Below the pieces are notes generated by a model. The model saw nothing but the letters and a program-made list of their open reading frames with translations, was not told the DNA's origin and ran no database searches. Both the position numbers and the translations under genes were made by a program. Source: Phaeobacter sp. J2-8 (GTDB lineage: Bacteria; Pseudomonadota; Alphaproteobacteria; Rhodobacterales; Rhodobacteraceae). Taken from it: DNA of 64,000 nucleotides. Position 1 is the first letter of the stretch, and each line of letters starts with the position of its first letter. The stretch covers positions 62,001 through 126,000 of the forward strand of contig NZ_JALIEC010000002.1 in the NCBI RefSeq assembly GCF_022867865.1, read 5' to 3'. Shown piece by piece: positions 25,271 through 33,740 of the stretch.

Positions 25271-25584
25271 GCCAATGCCCCTTTGTCGAGGGGATCACCG
25301 GAAAACACCCCGGCGGCAATGCCCAGGGTGGCGAACCCCTGGCACAGACGATCAGACGGATCCGCCAGCACAAAATCCTCTGTGCTGCGGTGCCATTCGA
25401 TCCGGGCGCGCAGCAAGAGTTCCGCCGCCATGCCGCCAAGAAACTGGACATCCTCAGCCTCAAGCACAAGATCGCGACCGCGCGCCGCGATGATGTCATC
25501 CTGTAATTTTTCACAAGCGGCAAAGTCCAGCCGCGCCGCCAATCTCACGGTGACAGGGCCGCTGGCCCCGGTGCTTGCAGTCAT
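25267..25584 (-). CDS. STAS-domain protein, first gene of the chemotaxis operon
   Basis: The 105-residue protein has the STAS pattern: strand VTVRLAARLDFAACEKLQ, then DLVLEAEDVQFLGGMAAELL with the strand-loop-helix that in anti-sigma antagonists carries a phosphorylatable Ser. Here GG occupies that place, so a phospho-switch is doubtful. Small non-receptor proteins head other alphaproteobacterial che operons (for example CheS in Sinorhizobium, which binds CheA). A comparable role is an inference from position. Confidence 0.7.
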   Translation of the reverse strand: MTASTGASGPVTVRLAARLDFAACEKLQDDIIAARGRDLVLEAEDVQFLGGMAAELLLRARIEWHRSTEDFVLADPSDRLCQGFATLGIAAGVFSGDPLDKGALA

Positions 25585-25718
25585 GTCGCCACGCCCCGAT
25601 TTGCAATATTTTTTCCAATTGCCCTGATGCTAGGCGCGGGCGCTTAAGAAATCGTTTCGGATTTGCCATGTCGGGTGTCTGTGGCGGTAAAAGATGTGTT
25701 TTGATTTTAAATCAGCGT

Positions 25719-25764
25719 CTTACGCAGGGAACTTCCATCGAAATGTAAAGCATCCCTGCGTAAG
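25719..25764. promoter_or_regulatory. perfect 12-bp inverted repeat between the SDR and chemotaxis operons
   Basis: CTTACGCAGGGA (25719-25730) and TCCCTGCGTAAG (25753-25764) are exact inverse complements, separated by 22 bp. The element lies 30 bp after the SDR stop and about 135 bp before the STAS start, on the minus-strand reading. There is no T run behind it, so a simple terminator is less convincing than an operator. Either is possible. Confidence 0.5.
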
Positions 25765-25793
25765 GTATGGTCTGTTTTGGCCAATGGCCAACA

Positions 25794-26549
25794 TCAATGG
25801 ATCAGCGATCCACCATTCACATCGACCTCGGACCCGGTGCAATAGCCCGACAGATCCGACGCCAGGAACAGCGCGCAGCCCGCCACATCCACGGCGGTTC
25901 CCGCGCGTCCCATTGGAATGCCGGCCAGAACCTGTTCCTTCATGGCCGGGGTCAGCTTGCCGGCGGTGATGTCGGTGGCGATAAAGCCGGGGCAAATGGC
26001 GTTAGAGCGCACATTGTCCGGGGCCAGTTCGCGTGCCATCGCCTTGGTCAAACCCAACACCCCGGCCTTGGCCGCCGAATAATGCGGCCCGCCAAAGATA
26101 CCGCCGCCGCGTTGCGCCGACACCGACGACAGGTTGATGATACTTCCCGATTTCTGCGCCCGCATTGTCGGGATCACCGCCTGCGACATATAGAGCGTGC
26201 CGCGCAGGCTGACGTCGGTCACCGCGTCGTAATGATCGGCTTCGATCTCCATCAGTTTCAGCGGTTGGGTGATGCCGGCATTGTTGACCAGAATGTCGAT
26301 CCGGCCAAACATATCGGTCAGGATCTGTACCGCCTGATCACAGGCTTTCTTTTGGGTGACATCACAGGGCAGGCCGACATGGCCATCGCCCGGCAGGTCC
26401 AGCGCCGCCGCCGCCGCGTGGTCGGCATCCAGATCAAGGATCGCGACCCGGGCCCCATGTTCGGCGAATAATGTCGCCGTGGCCTTGCCCAATCCACGCG
26501 GGCTGGCCGCGCCGGTGATGATTGCGAATTTGCCGTCCAGAAGTCCCAT
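25794..26549 (-). CDS. short-chain dehydrogenase/reductase (SDR)
   Basis: The 251-residue classical SDR has a nucleotide-binding motif ITGAASPRGLG near residue 11, where an insertion changes the usual TGxxxGxG. NNAG is near 89, the catalytic Ser is in INLSSVSAQRG near 140, and YxxxK is in HYSAAKAG near 156. ILDLDADHA near 37 (Asp after the second strand) suggests NAD rather than NADP. It lies 42 bp after the transketolase subunits, so it probably oxidises a polyol or reduces a ketose in the same pathway. The substrate is unknown. Confidence 0.88.
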   Translation of the reverse strand: MGLLDGKFAIITGAASPRGLGKATATLFAEHGARVAILDLDADHAAAAALDLPGDGHVGLPCDVTQKKACDQAVQILTDMFGRIDILVNNAGITQPLKLMEIEADHYDAVTDVSLRGTLYMSQAVIPTMRAQKSGSIINLSSVSAQRGGGIFGGPHYSAAKAGVLGLTKAMARELAPDNVRSNAICPGFIATDITAGKLTPAMKEQVLAGIPMGRAGTAVDVAGCALFLASDLSGYCTGSEVDVNGGSLIH

Positions 26550-26591
26550 GTCGCGTTCCTTTTTTTGTCTTTTCTTCGTTTTTTCGGTGGC

Positions 26592-27623
26592 TTACAGCCA
26601 GCTTTTGATTTGATCGGCCACCTTGGTGGTCGACAGCCCATACATGTCGTGCAGGGTCGGCAGGGCCCCGGCCTCCAGAAATTGGTCCGGTAGCGAGATC
26701 ATGCGAAATTGCGGCGTGACCCCGGCCAGCAGCAGGGTTTTCGCCACGGCTTCGCCAAGCCCGCCGTTTTCGGTGTGGTTTTCCGCCGTCACCACCAGCC
26801 GGCCGGATTTCCGGGCCTCGTCCAGGATGGTGTCCACATCCAGTGGCTTGAGCGTCGGCACGTGCAGCACCGCGACATCGACGTTGTCGCGGGCCAGGAT
26901 TTCGGCCGTATCCAACGCCCGCATCGTCATGATCCCGGACGAGATGACCAGCACATCACGCCCCTCGCGGATCATCTGGGCGCGGCCCAGCTTAAATTTG
27001 TAGTCCGGTTTGTGCCGGGTCAGCACATTTGGCACCTTGCCGCGCAATAGGCGGGCATAGACCGGGCCGTCGTGGGCGATGATCTCGGGCACCATGCCGG
27101 CCACATCCGCCGCATCACAGGGGTCGATCACCACCATGTTGGGCAGGCCGCGAAAGATCGCCAGATCCTCGGTGGCCTGATGCGACGGCCCGTATCCGGT
27201 GGTCAGACCGGGCAGGGCGCAGACCACTTTCACCGGCAGGTTTTCCTCGGCTATGGCCATGGCGATAAAGTCATAGGCCCGGCGTGACGCGAACACCGCA
27301 TAGGTGGTGGCAAAGGGAATAAATCCTTCGCGCGCCATGCCAGAGGCCGCAGACATGAGCAATTGTTCGGCCATGCCCATCTGATAAAACCGGTCCGGCA
27401 TGGCGTTCGCAAAAACATGCATGTCGGTGTATTTCGACAGATCCGCTGACATCCCGACAATGCGGTCGTCTTGTTGTGCCGCCGCGACCAAAGCGTCGCC
27501 AAATGGCGCGGAAACTGTATCATATCCTTCTGCCGCGAGTGACGCGATCATTGCCGACGTGGCGACCTTTTGCTCTGCGACCTTGCGCGGTTCATATTTG
27601 CGGCGCATGGAATCCCGGGTCAT
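26592..27623 (-). CDS. transketolase, C-terminal subunit
   Basis: The 343-residue protein covers the pyrimidine-binding and C-terminal domains of transketolase. It has DRIVGMSADLSKYT, MGMAEQLLMSAASGMAREG with the catalytic Glu, FATTYAVFASRRAYDF, and YGPSHQATEDLA. The C-terminal domain follows with VLHVPTLKPLD. Its ATG overlaps the stop of the N-terminal subunit (27620-27623). Together the two make a split transketolase that transfers two-carbon units between sugar phosphates using thiamine diphosphate. Confidence 0.93.
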   Translation of the reverse strand: MTRDSMRRKYEPRKVAEQKVATSAMIASLAAEGYDTVSAPFGDALVAAAQQDDRIVGMSADLSKYTDMHVFANAMPDRFYQMGMAEQLLMSAASGMAREGFIPFATTYAVFASRRAYDFIAMAIAEENLPVKVVCALPGLTTGYGPSHQATEDLAIFRGLPNMVVIDPCDAADVAGMVPEIIAHDGPVYARLLRGKVPNVLTRHKPDYKFKLGRAQMIREGRDVLVISSGIMTMRALDTAEILARDNVDVAVLHVPTLKPLDVDTILDEARKSGRLVVTAENHTENGGLGEAVAKTLLLAGVTPQFRMISLPDQFLEAGALPTLHDMYGLSTTKVADQIKSWL

Positions 27624-28474
27624 TGTGGTTTCCCTTCTTCCAGTGTGTTCAACGCTTTGGCCCATTCTTCCGGCGCGACGCGGACAAAATGCGCCATTTC
27701 GCGGGCCTCAAGGAAATCGACGCCTTTGCACATCTTGGTGTTGCAGATGATGACGCGCGGTTTCGGTTCGGGATGCAGGCGCGCCGCGTCAAACGCCGCG
27801 ACCAGCGCGTCCAGATCATTGCCGTCGACCTCTTGCGCGAACCAGCCAAAGGCGGTCCATTTCGGCGCCTCTGCACCGACGGCCAGCGCATCGCGGGTCG
27901 GGCCATCGGCCTGTTGATTGTTGAAATCCACGATGCAGATCAGATTGTCCAAGCGCCATTGCGTGGCGGACATCACGGCCTCCCATGTGGATCCTTCACC
28001 CAATTCACCGTCAGACATCAGGTTATAGACAAACGCCGGATTGCCCTTGCGTTTCAGGCCCAGCGCCGCGCCAACCGCGATCCCCAGACCCTGACCCAGC
28101 GAACCGCCCGTGATCTCCATGCCCGGCGTATAAGATGCCATGCCCGACATCGGCATGCGGCTGTCATCCATGCCATAGGTTTCCAATTCGTCCTCTGGCA
28201 AAACCCCGGCCTCGATCAGCGCAGAATACAGCGCAATCGCGTAATGGCCGATCGAGAGATAGAACCTGTCGCGGCCTTCCCATTCCGGGGCGTCGGGGCG
28301 ATGATCCAGCGCGTGGAAATAGGCGGTCGCCAACACATCCGCCACGCCCAGCGCCTGACCGATATACCCCTGGCCTTGCACCTCGCCCATCAACAGCGCC
28401 TTGCGCCGGATGTTCCAGGCGCGCATCGCCAACGACATATTGGCCCGTTTGCCTGTTTGGCTTTGGTCGCGCAT
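27620..28474 (-). CDS. transketolase, N-terminal subunit
   Basis: The 284-residue protein is the thiamine-diphosphate-binding half of a split transketolase. The cofactor motif runs from SDGELGEGSTWEA (about residues 144-156) to VDFNNQQADG. FYLSIGHYAIALYS and GGSLGQGLGIAVGAAL are typical upstream parts. The start at 28474 is chosen by homology; longer in-frame starts run into the divergent aminotransferase promoter. First gene of the SDR/transketolase operon. Confidence 0.93.
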   Translation of the reverse strand: MRDQSQTGKRANMSLAMRAWNIRRKALLMGEVQGQGYIGQALGVADVLATAYFHALDHRPDAPEWEGRDRFYLSIGHYAIALYSALIEAGVLPEDELETYGMDDSRMPMSGMASYTPGMEITGGSLGQGLGIAVGAALGLKRKGNPAFVYNLMSDGELGEGSTWEAVMSATQWRLDNLICIVDFNNQQADGPTRDALAVGAEAPKWTAFGWFAQEVDGNDLDALVAAFDAARLHPEPKPRVIICNTKMCKGVDFLEAREMAHFVRVAPEEWAKALNTLEEGKPQ

Positions 28475-28629
28475 TGCACCCTCCCTTTGCGTGATATGGC
28501 GGTCTAGCACGCCGGGCCGGGGGCAGATTGTTCCAAAAATGCAAAACACCGTTAGAAAAACTAAACTACTTTGCGGCGCAAAAAACGGGTAGCAAGGGCG
28601 CAAACCCCTGAATACCTCGGAGAATTCAC

Positions 28630-29800
28630 ATGTCTCAGATGATCTTTGCCGACAGCCTGTCCCGTCTTGGAACGGAAAGTGCCTTCATGGTGTTGGCGCG
28701 GGCCCAAAAACTTGCAGCTGAGGGCAAGGACATCATCAACCTTGGCATTGGCCAGCCGGATTTTCAGACACCGGGCCATATTGTCGAGGCCGGGATCAAG
28801 GCGTTGCAGGACGGCCATCACGGATATACCCCCGCCAATGGCATTCCCGCCCTGCGCGAAGCGGTGGCCGCGGATCTGGAAAAACGTCACGGTGCGCCGG
28901 TCAATCCCGACAACGTGGTGGTGGTGCCGGGCGGCAAGCCGACCATGTTCTTCGCGGTGATGATGTTTGGCCAGGCGGGGACAGAGATCATGTATCCCAA
29001 CCCCGGCTTTCCGATTTATGAAATCGGTGATCAAATATTCCGGCGCGACGCCGGTGCCGATCCGTCTGCGCGAAGAAAACGGTTTTGCCTTTTCCGCTGA
29101 CGAGGTGCTGGGCCAGATCACCGACAAGACCCGGTTGATCATCATCAATTCTCCCGCCAACCCCACCGGCGGCGTCACCCCGCGCGAGGAAATCGACAAG
29201 CTGGTCGCCGGGTTGATGGAACACCCGCATGTGGCGCTGATGTCGGACGAGATCTATTCTCAGATGCTCTATGGCGGGCGCGAACATGTGTCGTTGCTGC
29301 AATACCCGGAAATCCGCGATCGGCTGATCCTGCTGGATGGCTGGTCCAAGACCTATGCGATGACCGGCTGGCGGTTGGGCTTTGCGGTCTGGCCGGATGC
29401 GGCGGTCGACCACGTGACGCGGCTCTGTATCAATGATCATTCCTGTGTGAATGCCAGCGCGCAATACGCCGGTTTGGCGGCGCTGACCGGACCACAGGAT
29501 GCGGTGCACGACATGGTTGCCCAGTTCGATGCCCGTCGCGAAGTCATTGTGCGTGAATTGAACAGCCTGCCGGGCGTGCGCTGCTCTGATCCGGGCGGGG
29601 CGTTCTATGCCTTTCCGAATATCGAGGGCACGGGCATGAATGCAACCGAAGCCCAGAACCTGTTTCTGGATCAGGCCGGGGTGGCGACGGTGGCCGGCAC
29701 GTCCTTCGGGGCGATGGGCGAAGGCTATGTGCGGTTTTCCTACGCCAATTCCACCGAGAATATCCAAGAGGCCATCGCCCGCATCCGCAAGATCCTGTGA
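28630..29800 (+). CDS. pyridoxal-phosphate aminotransferase, class I/II (frameshifted)
   Basis: This fold-type I aminotransferase of about 389 residues starts MSQMIFADSLSRLGTESAF and has IGQPDFQTPGHI near 40, HGYTPANGIPALREA near 65, NSPANPTGG, SDEIYSQM, and the PLP lysine in DGWSKTYAMTGWRLGF. The frame breaks at the AAA run 29021-29023. Removing one A joins FPIYE to SVIKYSGATPVP and restores a continuous protein. It resembles aspartate-type aminotransferases; amino donor and acceptor are unknown. It is divergent from the transketolase operon and separates it from the LtnD/kinase genes. Confidence 0.88.
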
Positions 29801-29844
29801 TCAGATCCCGGTGATGCGGGCGAACGTGGCGCAAGGGGATGTGA

Positions 29845-30741
29845 TCAGCTTTCCTTGCGCACGGGTTTGCCGGTCATCACCTCATAGGCTTTGACCACAG
29901 CGGAATCGTCCAGCTTGCCATGGCCCAGCCCGGATGCACCCAACAGCATCTGATGGGCTGCGGCGCTAAGGGGCAGGGGCGCGGTGCATTCCTTGCCGGT
30001 TTGCAGCACAAGGCCGAGATCCTTGATAAAGATGTCGACCATCGACCGGGGGGTGTAATCGCCGTCCAGCATGTGCGGCACCCGGTCTTTGAACATCCAG
30101 CTCATACCGGCCGAGCCCGATACGATGTCATAGAGCTTTTGCGCATCACATCCCGCCGCCGCGCCCAGCGCCATCAACTCGGCCGCCGCGACCAGATGCA
30201 CGCCCGCCGCCAGTTGGTGCACAACCTTATAGGTCGCGCCAAGGCCGGGTTCATCGCCCAGACGGTGCACCGTGCCGGCCATCGCCGCCAGCATCCGGTC
30301 GGCGGCTTCAAACGCGCTGGGGGACCCCGACGCCATCACCGACAACGTGCCGGCATCCGCGCCGACCTTGCCGCCCGACACCGGGGCATCCAGCATGTCA
30401 TATCCCAGATCGCCCAGCTTTGCGGCGATGGCACGGGCTTCGGACGGGGCGACGGTGGAACACAGCATGACGGTCGCGCCGCTGGCAAGCTCCGCTGTGG
30501 CACCATTTTCGCCAAACAACACGTCTTCGGCCTGGGCTGCATTGACCACCATTAACACCAGAAGCTCGACCCCGCGCGCGGCCTCGGCAACACTGTCACA
30601 GGCAGTGCCACCAAATTCGGCAAAGGCATCGCGCGACGGCGCATAGATGTCATACCCTTTCAGCGCAATGCCCGCCGCCAGCGCGCTGCGGGCCATGCCC
30701 ATTCCCATTGATCCAAGTCCGATAATGGCGGTGTCACTCAT
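29845..30741 (-). CDS. NAD(P)-dependent beta-hydroxyacid dehydrogenase, LtnD-like
   Basis: The 298-residue protein belongs to the 3-hydroxyisobutyrate dehydrogenase family. The nucleotide motif is IGLGSMGMGMA (residues 7-17). The substrate loop is DAPVSGGKVGADAGTLSVM near 118, and a catalytic Lys is in GATYKVVHQLAAG near 170. The string SWMFKDRVPHMLDGDYTPRS closely resembles L-threonate dehydrogenase LtnD, which oxidises C2 of four-carbon sugar acids. It ends 45 bp from the aminotransferase (convergent) and starts 1 bp after the kinase gene, so the two are cotranscribed. The threonate substrate is an inference from similarity I recall, not a search. Confidence 0.82.
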   Translation of the reverse strand: MSDTAIIGLGSMGMGMARSALAAGIALKGYDIYAPSRDAFAEFGGTACDSVAEAARGVELLVLMVVNAAQAEDVLFGENGATAELASGATVMLCSTVAPSEARAIAAKLGDLGYDMLDAPVSGGKVGADAGTLSVMASGSPSAFEAADRMLAAMAGTVHRLGDEPGLGATYKVVHQLAAGVHLVAAAELMALGAAAGCDAQKLYDIVSGSAGMSWMFKDRVPHMLDGDYTPRSMVDIFIKDLGLVLQTGKECTAPLPLSAAAHQMLLGASGLGHGKLDDSAVVKAYEVMTGKPVRKES

Positions 30742-30742
30742 G

Positions 30743-32518
30743 TCATTCTCCCTGATTATTCGCTTTGTCCGCCTGGATCGCGTCGCGGATTGTATCGCGC
30801 AGTGCCACCAACATGACATGTGCCGATGCCGCGCCGGGATCGAGATGTCCGACCGACCTGTCCCCGAGTTTCTTGGACCGGCCTCTGCGGCTCTCTAATG
30901 TTTTGGTATGGTCGCGACCGGTCTTGGCGCCGTCAACCGCCGCATCCAGACAGGCGCAAAGATCCGCACCCGCCGCCAGTGCCGCCTTGGCGTCGTCAAC
31001 CGCCGGGCCCCAGGCGTCGATCATTGTCTTGTCGCCGCGTGCCGCACCGCCACGTGCCAGAATGCCCTGCAACAGCCCCTCGATCCAGGCGACCATCGCC
31101 GCCGCGTCAAGGTTCAGTCGGTCGGTGACATTGGCACCGGCCTGTTGAAATGCGCTGGCATAAAGCGGCCCGGTCGAGGCCCCGACCGCATCCAGAAAGG
31201 TCTTGGCCATGGCGTTCGACAGTTCTGTGATCGTGGTATCACCACTGTCTGCCAGCGTGCGGCGCACGGCGGTCCAGCCGATGTCCATCGTTACGCCATG
31301 ATCGCCATCGCCAATCACGCCATCCAATTCCGAAAGCCAGTCGCGGTTGGCAGAAATCGCATCCGCCATCGCCAACATGGCCTGAACAAAGACCGCCGGG
31401 GTCACCGGTCCATCGGGGTTCAGATCCGCGCGGTTGATGTGCACGGTTTGCGTCGCCGCCTGGGCGGACCTGCGGGTCAACCCGCCCCTTGGGGCCATCT
31501 CGCCCCCAAGGGTCAGCGCCAGCGTATGGCAGGGCGCATCCATCAACGCCTGCAACTCATCATCCAGTTTCATCAGCGAGACCGACGCCCCGGCCATTTC
31601 CAGCGAGGTGGCATATTCCCCGACCCAGGTCTTGTGCACCTCGATCCCCAGATCGGCCAGCCGGTCCGCGACCCGGTTATTGACGATAAACAGCTCCAGC
31701 TGTCCGGTCGCGCCAAGGCCGTTCACCAGCACCGCCACCCGGTCCCCCCGCGCCAGCCCCAGATCCACAAGGATCGGATCCAGCAGCGCATCGGTCACGT
31801 CATCCGCCTGTCCCAGCTTTTCGCGCCGCATGCCCGGCTCGCCATGGATGCCCATGCCGATCTCCATCTCATCCGCGCCAATGTCGAAATTCAACTTGCC
31901 GGTCTGGGGCAGGGAGCAAGCGGTCAGCGCCACGCCTATGGTCCGGGTATTGGCCAGCGCATGGCGCGCTGCGGCCTCGCATCCAGCCAGATCGCGACCC
32001 TCTTCGGCGGCGGCCCCGGCCACTTTGAACACAAAGAAATTGCCGGCCACACCGCGCCGTTCGGCGGCCCGATCCTTTGGCGCGCTGGCGACATCATCAT
32101 TCACTGCAATCGACCGGGCCGGGGTGCCGGCGGCCTCGCATTGTTCGGCGGCCATGTCGAAATTCATCACGTCGCCGGTGTAATTGCCATAAAGGAACAT
32201 CACGCCGGCCCCGCCATCCACCGCACGCACCGCATCCATGATATGTTCCGGGCTGGGCGAGGCAAAGACATTGCCCACCGCCGCCGCATCCAGCAATCCG
32301 CGCCCGACATAGCCGGAAAACAGCGGTTCATGCCCCGATCCGCCGCCGGTGATCAACCCGACCTTGCCATCGCGCGGACCGTTCACCGCCACCACGGCAC
32401 GGCCAGTTGCGCCTTCGACCTTCAACAGGTCGGGATGGGCGGCAACCATGCCGGCAATGGCCTGTGGGATGATGTCTTCGGGATCGTTGATCAGCTTTTT
32501 GGTGCGCATCTCGGTCAT
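30743..32518 (-). CDS. dihydroxyacetone-kinase-family kinase (DhaK-DhaL fusion)
   Basis: The 591-residue single-chain kinase has an N-terminal DhaK domain (about 1-330) with GGGSGHEPLFSGYVGRGLLD near 58, NYTGDVMNFDMA and the substrate-binding His in GMGIHGEPGM near 225. The C-terminal DhaL domain (about 385-585) has the ATP site Asp cluster in IGDGDHGVTMDIG. Such ATP-dependent kinases act on dihydroxyacetone, glyceraldehyde or erythrulose. The neighbours (LtnD-like dehydrogenase, TIM-barrel isomerase, transketolase) make erythrulose plausible. It starts 1 bp after the isomerase gene in the same operon. Confidence 0.9.
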   Translation of the reverse strand: MTEMRTKKLINDPEDIIPQAIAGMVAAHPDLLKVEGATGRAVVAVNGPRDGKVGLITGGGSGHEPLFSGYVGRGLLDAAAVGNVFASPSPEHIMDAVRAVDGGAGVMFLYGNYTGDVMNFDMAAEQCEAAGTPARSIAVNDDVASAPKDRAAERRGVAGNFFVFKVAGAAAEEGRDLAGCEAAARHALANTRTIGVALTACSLPQTGKLNFDIGADEMEIGMGIHGEPGMRREKLGQADDVTDALLDPILVDLGLARGDRVAVLVNGLGATGQLELFIVNNRVADRLADLGIEVHKTWVGEYATSLEMAGASVSLMKLDDELQALMDAPCHTLALTLGGEMAPRGGLTRRSAQAATQTVHINRADLNPDGPVTPAVFVQAMLAMADAISANRDWLSELDGVIGDGDHGVTMDIGWTAVRRTLADSGDTTITELSNAMAKTFLDAVGASTGPLYASAFQQAGANVTDRLNLDAAAMVAWIEGLLQGILARGGAARGDKTMIDAWGPAVDDAKAALAAGADLCACLDAAVDGAKTGRDHTKTLESRRGRSKKLGDRSVGHLDPGAASAHVMLVALRDTIRDAIQADKANNQGE

Positions 32519-32519
32519 G

Positions 32520-33320
32520 TCATCTTCCCTTTATGAATTCGCGGGCGGCCACGACGGTCTGGTCAAGCCAGAGTGTTTCCTCGTCCCGACGATCCTGTGG
32601 CAGCCAATGTTCCAGAATAACGCTCATGTCAGCCGGGCACTGCGCCAGCTGATCCAGAATCCACGGGATTGGCGCGCGTCCCTGACCAAGCGGCACACCG
32701 TGAATATAGAACCCGACGCCATAGGTGTCGGGGGTGATCACATAATCCTTGAGGTGCAGGTTGATCGTATATGGCGCGAGCAGCTTTATCGTGTCTTCCG
32801 GCCATTCACCGGCACAGATCGAATTGGCTACATCCAGACATACACCCAGCGCCGGATGGTCGACCGTATCAATCAGCTCGACCATGCGGGGTGAGGGATA
32901 GTTGAAATGGTTTTCAATTGCGATCTTCATCCCCGCTGCCGCCGCATTGTCCAAAAGCGGGCGCAGTTGATCGGCAAGTTCGGGCACCGGCATATGGCTG
33001 TCAGCCTCGTCCAGCGCGACCCGCATGATTTTCGCATGCAAACGCTGACCAATGGTCAGGTAACGCTCGACTTCTTCGGCATTGAAACACTGGGTGCCCA
33101 ATTCAAGAGCGATGCCTTTTGATTGCGCCTGGTCGAACAGGCGATGATGATCCGCCTCGGTCAATTGATCCAAAGGCATGTTGTCGGCATATTGCACAAC
33201 CTTCAGCCCATAGTCCGCCGCGGCGTTCAATACATCAAAGGCGGTAAACGGGCTGTCGGGATGTTGATCCTTGATGCCAATTGCCCACCGAAAGGCATAG
33301 CTGCCCAATCCAAGTTCCAT
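32520..33320 (-). CDS. sugar isomerase/epimerase-type TIM barrel protein (AP endonuclease 2 family)
   Basis: The 266-residue protein begins MELGLGSYAFRWAIG and fits the xylose isomerase-like TIM barrel family. Metal-binding candidates include the Glu of KIAIENHFNYPS near 148, the Asp of GVCLDVANS near 178, the His of INLHLKDYV near 205 and the Glu of VILEHW near 240. Members include hydroxypyruvate and 2-oxo-tetronate isomerases, erythrulose-phosphate isomerases and oxo-isoapionate decarboxylase. The operon context fits a C4 sugar step. First gene of the isomerase-kinase-dehydrogenase operon. Confidence 0.8.
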   Translation of the reverse strand: MELGLGSYAFRWAIGIKDQHPDSPFTAFDVLNAAADYGLKVVQYADNMPLDQLTEADHHRLFDQAQSKGIALELGTQCFNAEEVERYLTIGQRLHAKIMRVALDEADSHMPVPELADQLRPLLDNAAAAGMKIAIENHFNYPSPRMVELIDTVDHPALGVCLDVANSICAGEWPEDTIKLLAPYTINLHLKDYVITPDTYGVGFYIHGVPLGQGRAPIPWILDQLAQCPADMSVILEHWLPQDRRDEETLWLDQTVVAAREFIKGR

Positions 33321-33740
33321 GTGACCTCCTCCAGTCGAACCAGCCGGGTCCATGGCCCGTGTGTTCTGTTTTTTGGCACCTTAGCCATTGCCGCCAGGCC
33401 GATAAACCGCGTTCCGCAGACGTGTTGTGAAGAAATTCTTTGCACCTGTGTTCGAATTCTACCTTGGGTCAAAGCGTGCTCTGGGGCGGGAAACCAACCA
33501 ACCGGGATCTGACCCATCACCGATGGCAAAGATTGCTTTGGGTCGTATTTGATTGCGAATCCGCAACCCGTCGCGCCCATTTTTTGCCTATGGTACGCCG
33601 GGCGTGTCGACATTGCGTCGCCAGCGCGCACCGCCGCATTTTGCAACCGCTTGCGAACGCACGCTATTAATTTCTGTAAATTCAGAGTGAATATTCGTAA
33701 ACTATACCATTGGTAATGTTTGCAGTTCGGTTCGTCAGTT
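33321..33740. other. intergenic region between divergent isomerase operon and hybrid kinase
   Basis: About 420 bp without a supportable gene. It becomes AT-rich towards the kinase gene and contains the small palindrome TACCATTGGTA (33704-33714) about 26 bp before the kinase start, and a weak hairpin CAAAG-ATTG-CTTTG around 33527-33540. It probably holds both divergent promoters. Confidence 0.5.

Noticed and set aside
30908-32536. 542-codon plus-strand frame opposite the dihydroxyacetone-kinase-type gene
   Set aside because: Composition is His/Arg/Gly-rich as expected from the antisense of a real gene, and the minus strand has all kinase motifs.
33227-33646. Minus-strand frame extending into the gap upstream of the isomerase gene
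   Set aside because: It overlaps the isomerase start region in another frame, with no ribosome site and no family resemblance.
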